Source: Thermoplasmata archaeon
GTDB taxonomy: Archaea; Thermoplasmatota; Thermoplasmata; Halarchaeoplasmatales; Halarchaeoplasmataceae
Length of the DNA stretch: 18,559 bases
Reading direction: 5' to 3'
Assembly: GCA_019594195.1 (NCBI GenBank)
Contig: JAFDTP010000032.1
Span: forward strand, 1-18,559
Part shown: positions 9,249-17,800 of the stretch, in pieces
Numbering within the stretch: position 1 is the stretch's first letter
Layout: each line of letters opens with the position of its first letter
Made by a program: the position numbers and the translations under genes
Notes under the pieces: generated by a model
Database searches by the model: none
What the model saw: the letters and a program-made list of their open reading frames with translations, nothing else
What the model was told of the DNA's origin: nothing

Positions 9249-9739
9249 CACTTATTCACCTCATATACCAGATGTCCTAGTTCGGGTAAGATCAGTTCTT
9301 CCATGGCAAGCTCAACTGCAGCCGTAGAGCCGGGAACAGTGAAAAATATCTTCTGTCCAGATATACCGGCTAGCGCTCTGCTCAAAATGGCTGCCGAACC
9401 GATCTCCTCATAGCTCAATCTCCTGAAGGCTTCACCGAAACCAGGGAGTTTTTTGTCCAGTATATCTTCTATAATATCCGGGGTTCCATCTCTAGAACTG
9501 ATCCCGGTGCCGCCGTTCAATATGTAAACTTCGGCATCGATAGAATCGATACTCGATCTTATTTTCTCTGGGTCATCTTTGACTATATCATAGCCCACGA
9601 TCTCATGTTTTTCTTCCATCAGCATCTCCCTTATCTTTTTACCAGATTCGTCGCTCTCAACATCTCTCGTGTCGCTGACGGTTATAACAGCACATTCGAC
9701 GTGCGCTGGAGCGTTCTCTTTATGTTTTTCATGACTCAT
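9248..9739 (-). CDS. moaB: Molybdopterin adenylyltransferase-type protein MoaB/MogA
   Basis: Adenylates molybdopterin to prepare it for metal insertion by MoeA; archaeal MoaB proteins do this in place of MogA. At 163 residues it shows SDTR near 22-25, the NGGTGISSRDGTP motif at 75-87, LPGFGE near 98-103 and GSAAILSRA. C-terminal PGSTAAVELAMEELILPEL follows. The start at 9739 overlaps the end of moaC by 11 bases (ATGAGTCATGA), and the stop overlaps the moeA start. Translational coupling on both sides is evident. Confidence 0.94.
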   Translation of the reverse strand: MSHEKHKENAPAHVECAVITVSDTRDVESDESGKKIREMLMEEKHEIVGYDIVKDDPEKIRSSIDSIDAEVYILNGGTGISSRDGTPDIIEDILDKKLPGFGEAFRRLSYEEIGSAAILSRALAGISGQKIFFTVPGSTAAVELAMEELILPELGHLVYEVNK

Positions 9740-10175
9740 CTTTGACCACCTTCTTTTTTTCTATAACAGAAATGTTTTTTATCGCAGTATCCGGATATTG
9801 ACCTTCTTCATCTTTTTCGATGTACTTTACCATGTCCCATACGGTCAGTAAGGCCGCGTTTACGCCTGAGAGAGCTTCCATCTCCACTCCAGTTTTGTAC
9901 ACGGCTTTGACTTCACATTCTACCGACAGTACCTCCTCATGGAGTTCAAATTTCACGTCTACACCCTCGATAGGTATAGGATGACAGTGGGGTATGGCTT
10001 CCGGAGTTTTCTTTACCGCCTGTATAGCGGAGATCTCGGCCACTTGGAAAACGTCGCCTTTTTTGACTTCGTCTCTTTCTATGATCTCTACGCTTTCCTC
10101 GGTGAGAACGATCTCACCTCTAGCTTTTGCCGATCGTTGAACATCCTCTTTATGCCCTATATCGATCATACCCAT
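9729..10175 (-). CDS. moaC: Cyclic pyranopterin monophosphate synthase MoaC
   Basis: Converts the MoaA product (3',8-cyclo-GTP) to cyclic pyranopterin monophosphate. Numbering from ATG 10175 (148 residues), the catalytic motifs are IPHCHPIP (about 62-69), KTGVEMEALSGVNAA (about 94-108) and TVWDMVKY with D114 and K117. A GTG at 10181 overlaps the moaE stop, but AGGTGA would then touch the start. With ATG 10175 the same AGGTGA sits 6 bases upstream, which is why I chose it. Confidence 0.94.
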   Translation of the reverse strand: MGMIDIGHKEDVQRSAKARGEIVLTEESVEIIERDEVKKGDVFQVAEISAIQAVKKTPEAIPHCHPIPIEGVDVKFELHEEVLSVECEVKAVYKTGVEMEALSGVNAALLTVWDMVKYIEKDEEGQYPDTAIKNISVIEKKKVVKDES

Positions 10176-10177
10176 CC

Positions 10178-10612
10178 TCACTCACCTTTCTGAAGTTTAT
10201 CGAGCCAGCGGGATCCGCCATCCACTGTAGTTTCCTTCTTCCAGAGAGGAACTTTTTCCTTTATCCTATCTATGGTATATTTGCAAGCCTCGAACGCCTC
10301 GTCTCTATGAGGAGCAGAGACAACGATACCCACTATATTATCCCCGATGGCCAGCTCGCCGTACCTATGAACTATGACAATGTCGGTGATATCAAAATTG
10401 TGTAATGTTTCATCCTTCACCTTTTCTAGTTCGCTCTCGGTCATACCTTCATATCTCTGAAGTTCCAATTTTTTTACTTCTTCGCCCTCTGTTTTCGATC
10501 GGACAACACCGTTGAAAACGACGATGGCGCCATCAAGATCGGAGCGGACCTTCTTTTTTAATTCATCCAAGTCAAAATCTTCTTCGGTCACCATGGTTTT
10601 TTCTTCGATCAT
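10178..10612 (-). CDS. moaE: Molybdopterin synthase large subunit MoaE
   Basis: Transfers sulfur from thiocarboxylated MoaD to precursor Z to make the dithiolene. From ATG 10612 the protein has 144 residues. It shows GAIVVFNGVVR, ELQRYEGMTE, IVIVHRYGEL, APHRDEAFEAC, and KEKVPLWKKE with the lysines expected for catalysis (about K118 and K125). A GTG at 10621 would overlap moaA by 8 bases. ATG 10612, one base after the moaA stop, has GGTG 8 bases before it and is preferred. No moaD partner is seen in the window, so the small subunit must be elsewhere or borrowed from another ubiquitin-like sulfur carrier. Confidence 0.93.
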   Translation of the reverse strand: MIEEKTMVTEEDFDLDELKKKVRSDLDGAIVVFNGVVRSKTEGEEVKKLELQRYEGMTESELEKVKDETLHNFDITDIVIVHRYGELAIGDNIVGIVVSAPHRDEAFEACKYTIDRIKEKVPLWKKETTVDGGSRWLDKLQKGE

Positions 10613-10613
10613 C

Positions 10614-11528
10614 TCACTCACACCAATACGGTTCTCTCCTCTCTATTGCCTCGATGAACTTATCTTTTACGTTCCCTCCGTTCTGTAAAACTTCTCTTGC
10701 AGGAACGTGATTGTCTGTTCTCAAGAGGCATGGTTTTAATTCACCCTCAGAGGTCACTCTAAGTCGGGTACAGTTCTCGCAGAAAGTAGAATTATGCATG
10801 GTCCTGACCAGTTCTACTTCGACTTCAGGCTCCTCTAAAAAGTATTTCTTCCTGGCGTGCATCCTCCTAGTTTTTGTCCTTGCAGCTCTTTTTTCAAGAT
10901 CTTCCGCTAGGTCTTTTAACGATAGATGATAACGCTGATAGAATTCATCGGTTATCCCATCTTCGCTGCTAGTCATCTCTATCACCTGAAGGATCGATCC
11001 GGTGTCTGCAGCAAACTCTATCATGTCTTCTATGGAGTCATCGTTGATGCCTCTCATCAAAAGCATGTTTATCTTTACGGGATAGAGTCCTACCTTATTG
11101 GCGATCTGTATGCCGTGCTTGACTTTTTTTACTCCCTTCTTGTCAGTGATCTTCTTGTAACACTTTTGATCCTCGACATCCAAACTCACATTTACTCTAT
11201 CGAGGCCCGCCTTCTTCAATTCTTCAGCTTTTTTTCCTAGAAGTACGCCATTGGTGGTCAAAGATACATCGTCCATCAGCGTGTTAGAGTGAGATATGAT
11301 CTCCTTTATATCAGGGTGTAAAAGAGGTTCACCACCGGAGTATTTTACCTTGTTCATCCCCAGGTCTGAAGCCGCACTCACCAACCGTTTTACTTCCTCC
11401 AGTAATAAACGGGTATCTTTATCAGATCCGTCTTCACCTTCCCTATGGCAGTAAAAACAGTTTAGATTGCACTCCTGGGTCAGGGCTACTCTCAGGTTCT
11501 TTATCTCTCTACCGCAGGGATCTTGCAT
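10614..11528 (-). CDS. moaA: GTP 3',8-cyclase MoaA (radical SAM)
   Basis: Starts molybdopterin synthesis by cyclising GTP. At 304 residues it has the radical-SAM cluster CNLNCFYC (C20, C24, C27), SGGEPLL at 64-70 and a C-terminal second iron-sulfur site of C250, C253 and C267 (FCENCTRLRVTSEGELKPC). It ends in PYWCE and lacks the C-terminal di-glycine seen in bacterial and human MoaA; archaeal members often differ there. It is first in the operon moaA-moaE-moaC-moaB-moeA. A TATA box lies about 30 bases before the ATG, and a 16-base palindrome covers the start codon. Confidence 0.95.
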   Translation of the reverse strand: MQDPCGREIKNLRVALTQECNLNCFYCHREGEDGSDKDTRLLLEEVKRLVSAASDLGMNKVKYSGGEPLLHPDIKEIISHSNTLMDDVSLTTNGVLLGKKAEELKKAGLDRVNVSLDVEDQKCYKKITDKKGVKKVKHGIQIANKVGLYPVKINMLLMRGINDDSIEDMIEFAADTGSILQVIEMTSSEDGITDEFYQRYHLSLKDLAEDLEKRAARTKTRRMHARKKYFLEEPEVEVELVRTMHNSTFCENCTRLRVTSEGELKPCLLRTDNHVPAREVLQNGGNVKDKFIEAIERREPYWCE

Positions 11529-11535
11529 GCAAGAT
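11520..11535. repeat. 16-base perfect palindrome over the moaA start codon
   Basis: ATCTTGCATGCAAGAT equals its own reverse complement. It includes the moaA ATG (11526-11528, minus strand) and the predicted transcription start near 11530. That is a natural place for a repressor operator, but chance within coding sequence is possible. Confidence 0.5.
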
Positions 11536-11553
11536 GTTCAACTGAGCATAAGG

Positions 11554-11563
11554 GATATAATAT
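11554..11563 (-). promoter_or_regulatory. TATA box of the moa operon
   Basis: The minus strand reads ATATTATATC, centred about 30 bases before the moaA ATG. This predicts a leaderless or nearly leaderless message. Confidence 0.55.
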
Positions 11564-11579
11564 TTGTCCTTAAAAGGGC

Positions 11580-12323
11580 CTATTTTTCTGCGACGGCTAT
11601 CAATCTACTAGAATCCTCGTCATATTCAGAACAATCTATATCACCGTATGTATCGACCTTCTCAAACCCAACGTCTTTCAACATCTCTTCGAGTTTCTCA
11701 CGAGTGTACATCTTGAACATGAATTTGTGTTCATACACATCCCCATCGTCCTTGATGAGTTTCCAAGTCGACTCGAGCATGTCTAGGTCTTGTCTTATCT
11801 GTCTCTCTTCTACGAAATATCCGTTATCGATCCTCACCATATCTGTATCAGTGTATACTTTATCTACTACTTCTTTTCCCATGACATCTAGTAAAAATCT
11901 ACCGCCAGGCTTTAGCGAGCGGTGAACATTTTTGAGAACTTTCATGTTTTCCTCATCATACTTGGAATATCCAAAAGATGTGAAGAAATTGATCACGGCA
12001 TCGAAAGTCTCTTCTCTTTTGAATTCCCGCATATCAGCTCTGATAAATTCGATGTCTAGGTCCTCCTCTTTGGCTTTCTGTCTCGCCTCTTCCAGATAGG
12101 TTTCTGTGAGATCTATACCTGTAACATCGTATCCTCTCCTTGCAAGTTCTAAAGAGAGACGACCGATCGCACAGCATTGATCCAGTATCTTGTCTCCTCT
12201 TTCAAGTTCAAGTATATCCTTTAATCTATCCACTTGATACGGCGTCTTCTTCATCCTATCCTGAGAAAATAGAACGTTTTTGAACTCTTCCCAGAATCTT
12301 TGATCCTCAAACCAACTAGTCAT
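11580..12323 (-). CDS. Class I SAM-dependent methyltransferase
   Basis: The protein has 247 residues and a Rossmann-type methyltransferase core. Motif I is ILDQCCAIGR (about 46-55), with Ala where many relatives have Gly. GIDLTE follows at about 69-74, ADMRE at about 96-100, and INFFTSFGYS at about 111-120, the usual place of the catalytic or structural segment. LKPGGRFLLDV follows. The substrate is not evident: the C-terminal part (YEHKFMFKMYTREKLEEMLKDVGF) is of the general type seen in small-molecule methyltransferases. It lies 41 bases after the DUF354 gene on the same strand, with a GGTGGAG ribosome site, and is probably co-transcribed with it. The stop is TAG. Confidence 0.85.
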   Translation of the reverse strand: MTSWFEDQRFWEEFKNVLFSQDRMKKTPYQVDRLKDILELERGDKILDQCCAIGRLSLELARRGYDVTGIDLTETYLEEARQKAKEEDLDIEFIRADMREFKREETFDAVINFFTSFGYSKYDEENMKVLKNVHRSLKPGGRFLLDVMGKEVVDKVYTDTDMVRIDNGYFVEERQIRQDLDMLESTWKLIKDDGDVYEHKFMFKMYTREKLEEMLKDVGFEKVDTYGDIDCSEYDEDSSRLIAVAEK

Positions 12324-12364
12324 CTTATCTCCACCATTTATCCTTATATTTCATCACAAGTCCA

Positions 12365-13396
12365 TCATCCAAAGATCCTTTCATAGATATCCACAAGTTT
12401 TATCATCCAGTCGGTAAGGTCCATCTTATCAGAGAGTATCTCTCTCCGCGAACGTTCAAAATCTGGTTCGATCTCTCCCGTCAATATCATCTCAGTGAGA
12501 TCATCTGCCTCATCTATACTTTCCACACGACTACCGATCTCATATTTTATCTCCTGTTCTTCTAGAGTAGGTGTTGATTTTTCAGCTATGAGTATCCAAG
12601 GTATACCGAGTACGCCGGCTTCGCTGCATATGATAGGATCGTCTCCTACCACTAGTTCTGCGTTTGCCATGAGATGATTGTACCTCTTCAAGGGTATAGA
12701 CGGAACATATTCCTCCAGCGGTTCCGGTAAAGACCCTCTACCATCAACGAACACTTTACGGTGTTCAGATAAGTTTCTGACGAGGTCTATCTTTTCTTTG
12801 CGCGGAAGGAGGTCTTCCTCAGTAAATCCTTCCCAAGACCTTTTGGCGAAACTCACGAGGATGTACTCCTTTGAACCAACTTCCAAGGAATCTAAAACAC
12901 TGGGATCTGGCTCGAATCTATTCGGATGGAGATATGCATAGGGATGATAGCTGTGATAGGAGATCTGTTTTTTAGATGGTACATCGAATGGATAACAATC
13001 AGGCGTCGCTATTTTATCTGCATGATTGAATATCGCGTTCTCAGTCTTCTTTCTCAACCTCCTGTCTAAAAAGACGATCGTATACATGTTAAAAACAGAA
13101 TTAAAAGGTGAAGTCGGGATGGAGTTGACAGAAAAAATAAGATCGGGTTTGAATCTGATCAACTTTCTTGCTAGAGACAGCTGATTTCTATAACCTGATG
13201 CGAAGTAAGGAAAACGTCCCTCTGGATCAGAGCCGTAAAAACTATGATCGAGATCAGAACCATCTAGATATCTCCGATTTATCTTATCATCTCTAACAAA
13301 GCAGTGTACATCATGACCTTTCTGCTCGAGTTCATAATGTAGATTTTCAAAAAAATCTACATGGTAAGGATGTATGATCAATGGTGAGATCTTCAT
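12365..13396 (-). CDS. DUF354-family, glycosyltransferase-like protein
   Basis: The protein has 343 residues and looks like two Rossmann-like halves of the GT-B fold. It opens with MKISPLIIHPYHVDFFENL, close to the NPPHVHFF start of archaeal DUF354 proteins, and has YLHPNRFEPDPSVL and YILVSFAKRSW in the middle. The C-terminal half has a donor-site-like SEAGVLGIPWI (about 263-273). DUF354 proteins resemble UDP-GlcNAc 2-epimerases and lipid-linked glycosyltransferases, but their activity is unproven. A surface-glycan role is an inference. It has its own TATA box and ribosome site, and the methyltransferase follows downstream. Confidence 0.78.
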   Translation of the reverse strand: MKISPLIIHPYHVDFFENLHYELEQKGHDVHCFVRDDKINRRYLDGSDLDHSFYGSDPEGRFPYFASGYRNQLSLARKLIRFKPDLIFSVNSIPTSPFNSVFNMYTIVFLDRRLRKKTENAIFNHADKIATPDCYPFDVPSKKQISYHSYHPYAYLHPNRFEPDPSVLDSLEVGSKEYILVSFAKRSWEGFTEEDLLPRKEKIDLVRNLSEHRKVFVDGRGSLPEPLEEYVPSIPLKRYNHLMANAELVVGDDPIICSEAGVLGIPWILIAEKSTPTLEEQEIKYEIGSRVESIDEADDLTEMILTGEIEPDFERSRREILSDKMDLTDWMIKLVDIYERIFG

Positions 13397-13407
13397 AAAG
13401 ACGCACC

Positions 13408-13426
13408 TTTACAGTACAAATGTAAA
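13408..13426. repeat. Short inverted repeat between divergent genes
   Basis: TTTACA, a 7-base spacer, then TGTAAA. It lies where the DUF354 transcript should start (about 13413-13417), between the DUF354 and GDT1 promoters. It may be an operator. Six-base arms are also common by chance in AT-rich DNA. Confidence 0.35.
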
Positions 13427-13434
13427 TGCCGGTA

Positions 13435-13444
13435 AGATATAAAT
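13435..13444 (-). promoter_or_regulatory. TATA box of the DUF354-methyltransferase unit
   Basis: The minus strand reads ATTTATATCT, about 44 bases before the ATG at 13396. The predicted leader of about 20 bases carries AGGTG 8 bases before the ATG. Confidence 0.6.
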
Positions 13445-13485
13445 CCGATGGTCGTCATGAAAGCTGTTCTGATGCAGATAAAACC

Positions 13486-13492
13486 TATATAT
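13486..13492 (+). promoter_or_regulatory. TATA box of the GDT1-family gene
   Basis: TATATAT centred 29 bases before the ATG at 13518, predicting a leaderless message. A GGGGGAGG run lies between them but is too far from the ATG (about 17 bases) to serve as a ribosome site. Confidence 0.55.
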
Positions 13493-13517
13493 GGGGGAGG
13501 AATAGTAAGTTTTAACG

Positions 13518-14087
13518 ATGCTACGGGTATTCGTTATAGGGATAACCTTCCTTACCGTGTTCTTAGCGGAGATCGGCGATAAGAGTCAATTGATAACTAT
13601 ATCACTGGCATCAAAATATGACGGAACGAAAGTTTTTGCGGGTATATTTTCAGGGATAGCTATCATAACTATCCTTGGGCTCATGGTAGGAACCTTGATA
13701 TTTCGATACATACCTCTCATATACGTGAAAATGTTAGCCTCGATTATTTTCATCTCATTTGGAGCTTATACGTTATATTTTGAAGAAGAAATGAATATAG
13801 ACATCACAAAAAGGGATGGAGGAGTTATCTGGAGTTCTTTCCTATTCGCGACTCTAGCAGAATTGGGTGATAAAACTCAATTTGCTGTTATCGCATTGAC
13901 GGCAAGATATGCCTCACCTCTGTCTGTTCTGACTGGGGCATTGATCGGCATGGCGGCGATAATCGGCATAAGTGTGGCGTTAGGATGTAAATTAGGAGAG
14001 ATCGTTGAGAACAGAAAGATGGATCTTTTAGTGGGTTCTCTTTTTATTTTACTCGGGATCGTTTTTCTTGTCGAAACGCTCTTGTAG
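13518..14087 (+). CDS. GDT1/UPF0016-family cation transporter
   Basis: Integral membrane protein of 189 residues with about six hydrophobic segments in two homologous halves. Each half carries the family signature: EIGDKSQ at 18-24 and ELGDKTQ at 115-121. In characterised members (yeast Gdt1, human TMEM165, bacterial MneA/Mnx) these acidic motifs form the Mn2+/Ca2+ site. Manganese or calcium export across the cytoplasmic membrane is the likely role. The charged linker (EEEMNIDITKRDGG, about 90-103) joins the halves. A TATA box is well placed for a leaderless start. The stop is TAG. The Nudix gene follows at 37 bases. Confidence 0.92.
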   Translation: MLRVFVIGITFLTVFLAEIGDKSQLITISLASKYDGTKVFAGIFSGIAIITILGLMVGTLIFRYIPLIYVKMLASIIFISFGAYTLYFEEEMNIDITKRDGGVIWSSFLFATLAELGDKTQFAVIALTARYASPLSVLTGALIGMAAIIGISVALGCKLGEIVENRKMDLLVGSLFILLGIVFLVETLL

Positions 14088-14090
14088 GAT

Positions 14091-14102
14091 AATAAAAAAA
14101 TA
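14091..14102 (+). promoter_or_regulatory. AT-rich promoter-like stretch before the Nudix gene
   Basis: AATAAAAAAATA lies about 28 bases before the ATG at 14125. It is a weak TATA match; co-transcription with the GDT1 gene is equally possible. Confidence 0.3.
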
Positions 14103-14124
14103 GACCTATCGTTTTACTATAAAT

Positions 14125-14664
14125 ATGTCTCACTGGGAAAAAATAGGATCTCGTAAGATAGCGGAGTCGACCATGTTCACACTGACCGAGGACGATTTGG
14201 TCCTTCCAGACGGTTCGGAAAAAACCTATACCAAGCTAGCTCTCCCAGATTTTGCAGGTGTTCTTCCAGTTTTTGAAAACGAGCTGATCCTAGTAAAAAA
14301 CTACAGATATCCAGTAGATAGAAAAATTCTAGAACTACCTGCGGGCTTTATCGATGAAGGTGAAAGGCCTAGAGAAGCAGCTGAAAGAGAGCTAGAAGAG
14401 GAGACAGGTTTTCTTCTAAAGGATTGTCAAAAACTGTGTGAGTATCATCCAATAGCAAGTTTGAACGACCAGATCGCACATCTTTTCGTTGGGAAAGCTG
14501 AAAAAGGAGGGGTGATTAACCATGATATCGGTGAAGATATCGAGATAAACCCTCTGCCGATAGATAAAGCATATTCGATGCTAGAAGATAACGAGATAAC
14601 GCATCCTCATACTGCTATAGCGATGTACAGAGCTGAAAAGATCATAGAGGATCTTGAATTGTGA
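14125..14664 (+). CDS. Nudix hydrolase, ADP-ribose pyrophosphatase type
   Basis: The protein has 179 residues. It carries a complete Nudix box: G74, then E80 after five residues, then RELEEETGF at 88-96 after seven more, matching Gx5Ex7REUxEExGU. The upstream KNYRYPVDRKILELPAG segment and the overall length match the ADP-ribose/ADP-sugar pyrophosphatase group. They would give AMP plus a sugar phosphate. AMP is also the substrate of the pathway at the start of the window, but no operon link exists. Downstream of the stop is a short U-run (ATTTTTC) without a hairpin. Confidence 0.9.
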   Translation: MSHWEKIGSRKIAESTMFTLTEDDLVLPDGSEKTYTKLALPDFAGVLPVFENELILVKNYRYPVDRKILELPAGFIDEGERPREAAERELEEETGFLLKDCQKLCEYHPIASLNDQIAHLFVGKAEKGGVINHDIGEDIEINPLPIDKAYSMLEDNEITHPHTAIAMYRAEKIIEDLEL

Positions 14665-14768
14665 TTTTTCAAGGCCTCTTAGTTCCGACTTATGTCCGAT
14701 GAGCCCCTTCGTAACAAAGTCTAAATACTAAAATTCGACCGAAACTCCTATATGATAAACTCCATTCA

Positions 14769-14802
14769 TATAAAGACGTATATATTTCGACAGTCACAGG
14801 TG
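14769..14802 (+). promoter_or_regulatory. Promoter and ribosome site of the giant coiled-coil gene
   Basis: Two TATA-like elements are present: CATATAAAG ending at 14776 and GTATATATT centred near 14783. AGGTG at 14798-14802 stands 7 bases before the ATG at 14810. The ribosome site implies a short leader, which favours the upstream element. With the downstream one the message would be leaderless. Confidence 0.5.
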
Positions 14803-14809
14803 TTCAAAA

Positions 14810-17800
14810 ATGGAGATGCCGGCAGGTAAGAGGATTTCAACAACTATGGGGGGTGAGGAATCTGTAAAAAATATAGTCAGCGTCATCAAAGATGAAAAAC
14901 CAAGCGGCTACCTTAAAATACTCTCAGAGGAAGATGGATCGCCGATAGAGGGAAGGATAATCCTCAAGAACGGTATCCCTACAGCCGCTGAACTCGAAAA
15001 AGACGATATTCATGCAAAAGGTAAAGAAGCTTTCAATGAGATCGCTCACGTTTCTTCCAATAAAGATTCCGTCCTAGAACTTTATTCTTACTCTCGTTCC
15101 TCTTCTAATTTTTATATAGATCAGGTCGCGTCAAAGTTTGAAGATTGTAAATTGAAGGAAGAGATAGATATAGAATTGTTCAGTGAATTGATCACGCCCG
15201 ATGAGGACGATGATATTTCCGAAGAAAAGATCATGAAAAAAGAGAGAGTAAAAACACCCAAAGAACAAGAGATCATAGACGAAATTCTGAAAGAAAGAGA
15301 CGTCGAGAAAGATCTGAGTGCAGATGATATCGACGAAATCGATCTGGGATCAATTGAGGAGGTTAACGGTGGGGCCATAAATGTTCTTAAAAATCTATTA
15401 AGGAAAGAGATGGATCTTGATAGGAAGGAAGATCGATTGAATCGATTCAAAAACGAGCTCGAAGATTGGAAGGATGAATTAGAGAAGAATCGATCTGATG
15501 TTGATCAACTAGAAAAGAAAAAGAAAGACCTCAAGAAAGAAATAAATTTATTCGAGAAAAAAAAGAAGGATATCAAAGAGAAAGAAGCTGAACTAGATGA
15601 AAGAGAAAAAAGATTAGACAAAAAGGAAAAAAATCTTGACAAGATAAAAAAGAGCGTCAGTTCTAGAGAAAAGAAGATCAAATCAGATTTGGCGGATATC
15701 AAAAAAGAAAAAAGAGAGACCAAAGCGATCAAGGAAGAGATAGACGGTGAAAGGGAAAAACTAGAAAGAAAAAGAAGAAATTTGGAGCAGAGAGAGGCTG
15801 AGATCGAAGGTTTCGAAGAAGAACTTGAAGAGATGAGAAAAGAATTGGAATCGGAGCAGCAGACTTTAAGAAAGAAACGAAAAGAACTCGATGAAAGAGA
15901 AAGTGATGTAAGAAAAAGGGAGAGGGAAGTCAAAAATAGGGAAGATGAAGTAAAAAGCGATCTGAAGGAGCTGAGGGAGAGGGAGACCCGACTAGACATA
16001 AGAGAAACAAATCTTGAGGAACTTGAAGAGAGGTTAGAGCAGTTTGAAGAAGATGTAGAAAACCAAAAGAAAGGATTGGAAGAAAAGAAAAGTGAACTCG
16101 ATGAAAGAGAAAACACACTTGATGATCTCAAAAAAGAACTGAATGAAAAAGAAGACAGATTGAAAGATAAAGAAGACTCTCTCGAAGAGTTAGAAGAAGA
16201 ACTCAAAAAGAAAAAGGAAGACCTTGAAGATCGATCTGAGGCTGTGGACGAAAGAGAAGAAAAAGTAAAAGAAAAAGATGAAGAACTGGAGGAAAAAGAA
16301 AAGGTCCTTGGACTAAAAGAGGTCCAATTAGAGGGTTGGGAGGAACAGCTCTTAGATAAAGACGAGCATCTGTCCGATAAAGCCCAGAAGCTCGATGAAA
16401 AAGAAGAAAAATTGAGTGAAAAGGGTGAAAGACTAGAAAGAAGAGAGGGGAAAGTAGAAGAGACTGAGAAACAGTTAGAGAAAAAGAAAACAGAACTCCA
16501 GGAGATGAAAAATTCACTAGAAAAAAGGAGGGATGTTATCAATGATAAAGAAAAAGAACTAGAAGTCAAAGACAATGAACTAAAAAATAAAGAAGAAAGA
16601 CTAGAAGAATGGCAGGAAGACCTGACAGGTCATCAATATGATCTAGACCTGCGTGAAACACAGCTTGAAGAGTGGGAAACCGACCTGACCTCACAGAAAG
16701 AAAGTTTAGAAAATTTTGAGGAAAAACTTGAAGATCGTTTGGAGAAGATCGAGATTCTAGACGATTCTATGAAAGAGAGGGAACAAAATCTCGATGCCTG
16801 GGAAAAGGAATTGGGCAGCATCGAGAACACTCTAAACGAGATGTATCTAGATCTAGAAACTGAAGCGGAAAAGCTGAACAAGAAAGAGAAGGAACTGGGT
16901 GAAAAGAAGGAGGACGTCGAGAGATGGGAACGCGAACTCGAAGATGTAGAAGAGGAATTGGACGATAGAAGAAAAGATATAGATAGAAGGGAATCTGATA
17001 TCGATAAAAGAGAAGAAAAAGTCCAAAAAAGAGAAGACAGTGTCGATTTATTCGAAGATAAACTTGATGAAAGAGAGGCGATGCTCGATGAACTCGAGTC
17101 TAAAGTCAGCGAGAGGGAGGATCATCTTGAAACCTGGAGCGGCTCATTACAGCAGAGGGAAGAAAATGTAGATAAGAGAGAGTCCCAGCTTGACGAAAAG
17201 GAAGAGGAGTTAAACGGATTGAAAAATGATCTGGATAAGAGACAAACAAAGATAGAAGAGAGAGATAAACGTCTTGATGATAGGGAGGAATATCTCTCAG
17301 AAAAGTCAGATAGGTTGAACAAAAAGGAAGATGGTTTGAACAAAGTCGAAGACCGGATAATGAAATTAGAGCAGTCCCTGCTCGATCTAGAAGAGCATCT
17401 AGCTGAAAGAGAAGCGGAATTAGATACTTACGAGGAGGTTTTAGATGATCGTGATGATGAACTGACCGATCATCAGAAAGAACTGAAAGATAAAAGAGAA
17501 GAATTAGAAGAGATGGATGTTGAACTGGAGGAAAAAGAGAAAAACTTGGAGGGTTGGGAAAGGGCACTAGAAACGCGTGAAAACAAGATAGATATGAACG
17601 AAGTCAAAATGGAGAGTTGGGAAAAAGAATTAGAACACAGGGCTGAAAAATTAAAAGATAAATCCGATAAAATAGAAAATAAGGAAGAAGAACTCTCAAA
17701 AGCTAAAGATGAGATCAAGAGAAAAGAGAGTGAACTCAAAGAAGTTGAAGAGGGGCTTGATAGAAGGAAGGAAGAGCTGGATTCATTCGAGCACGATCTA

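Noticed and set aside
15121..17739. Long minus-strand open frames rich in Ser, Phe and Leu
   Set aside because: They are the complements of GAA, AAA, GAT and AGA codons in the giant plus-strand gene. They have no ribosome sites or recognisable domains.
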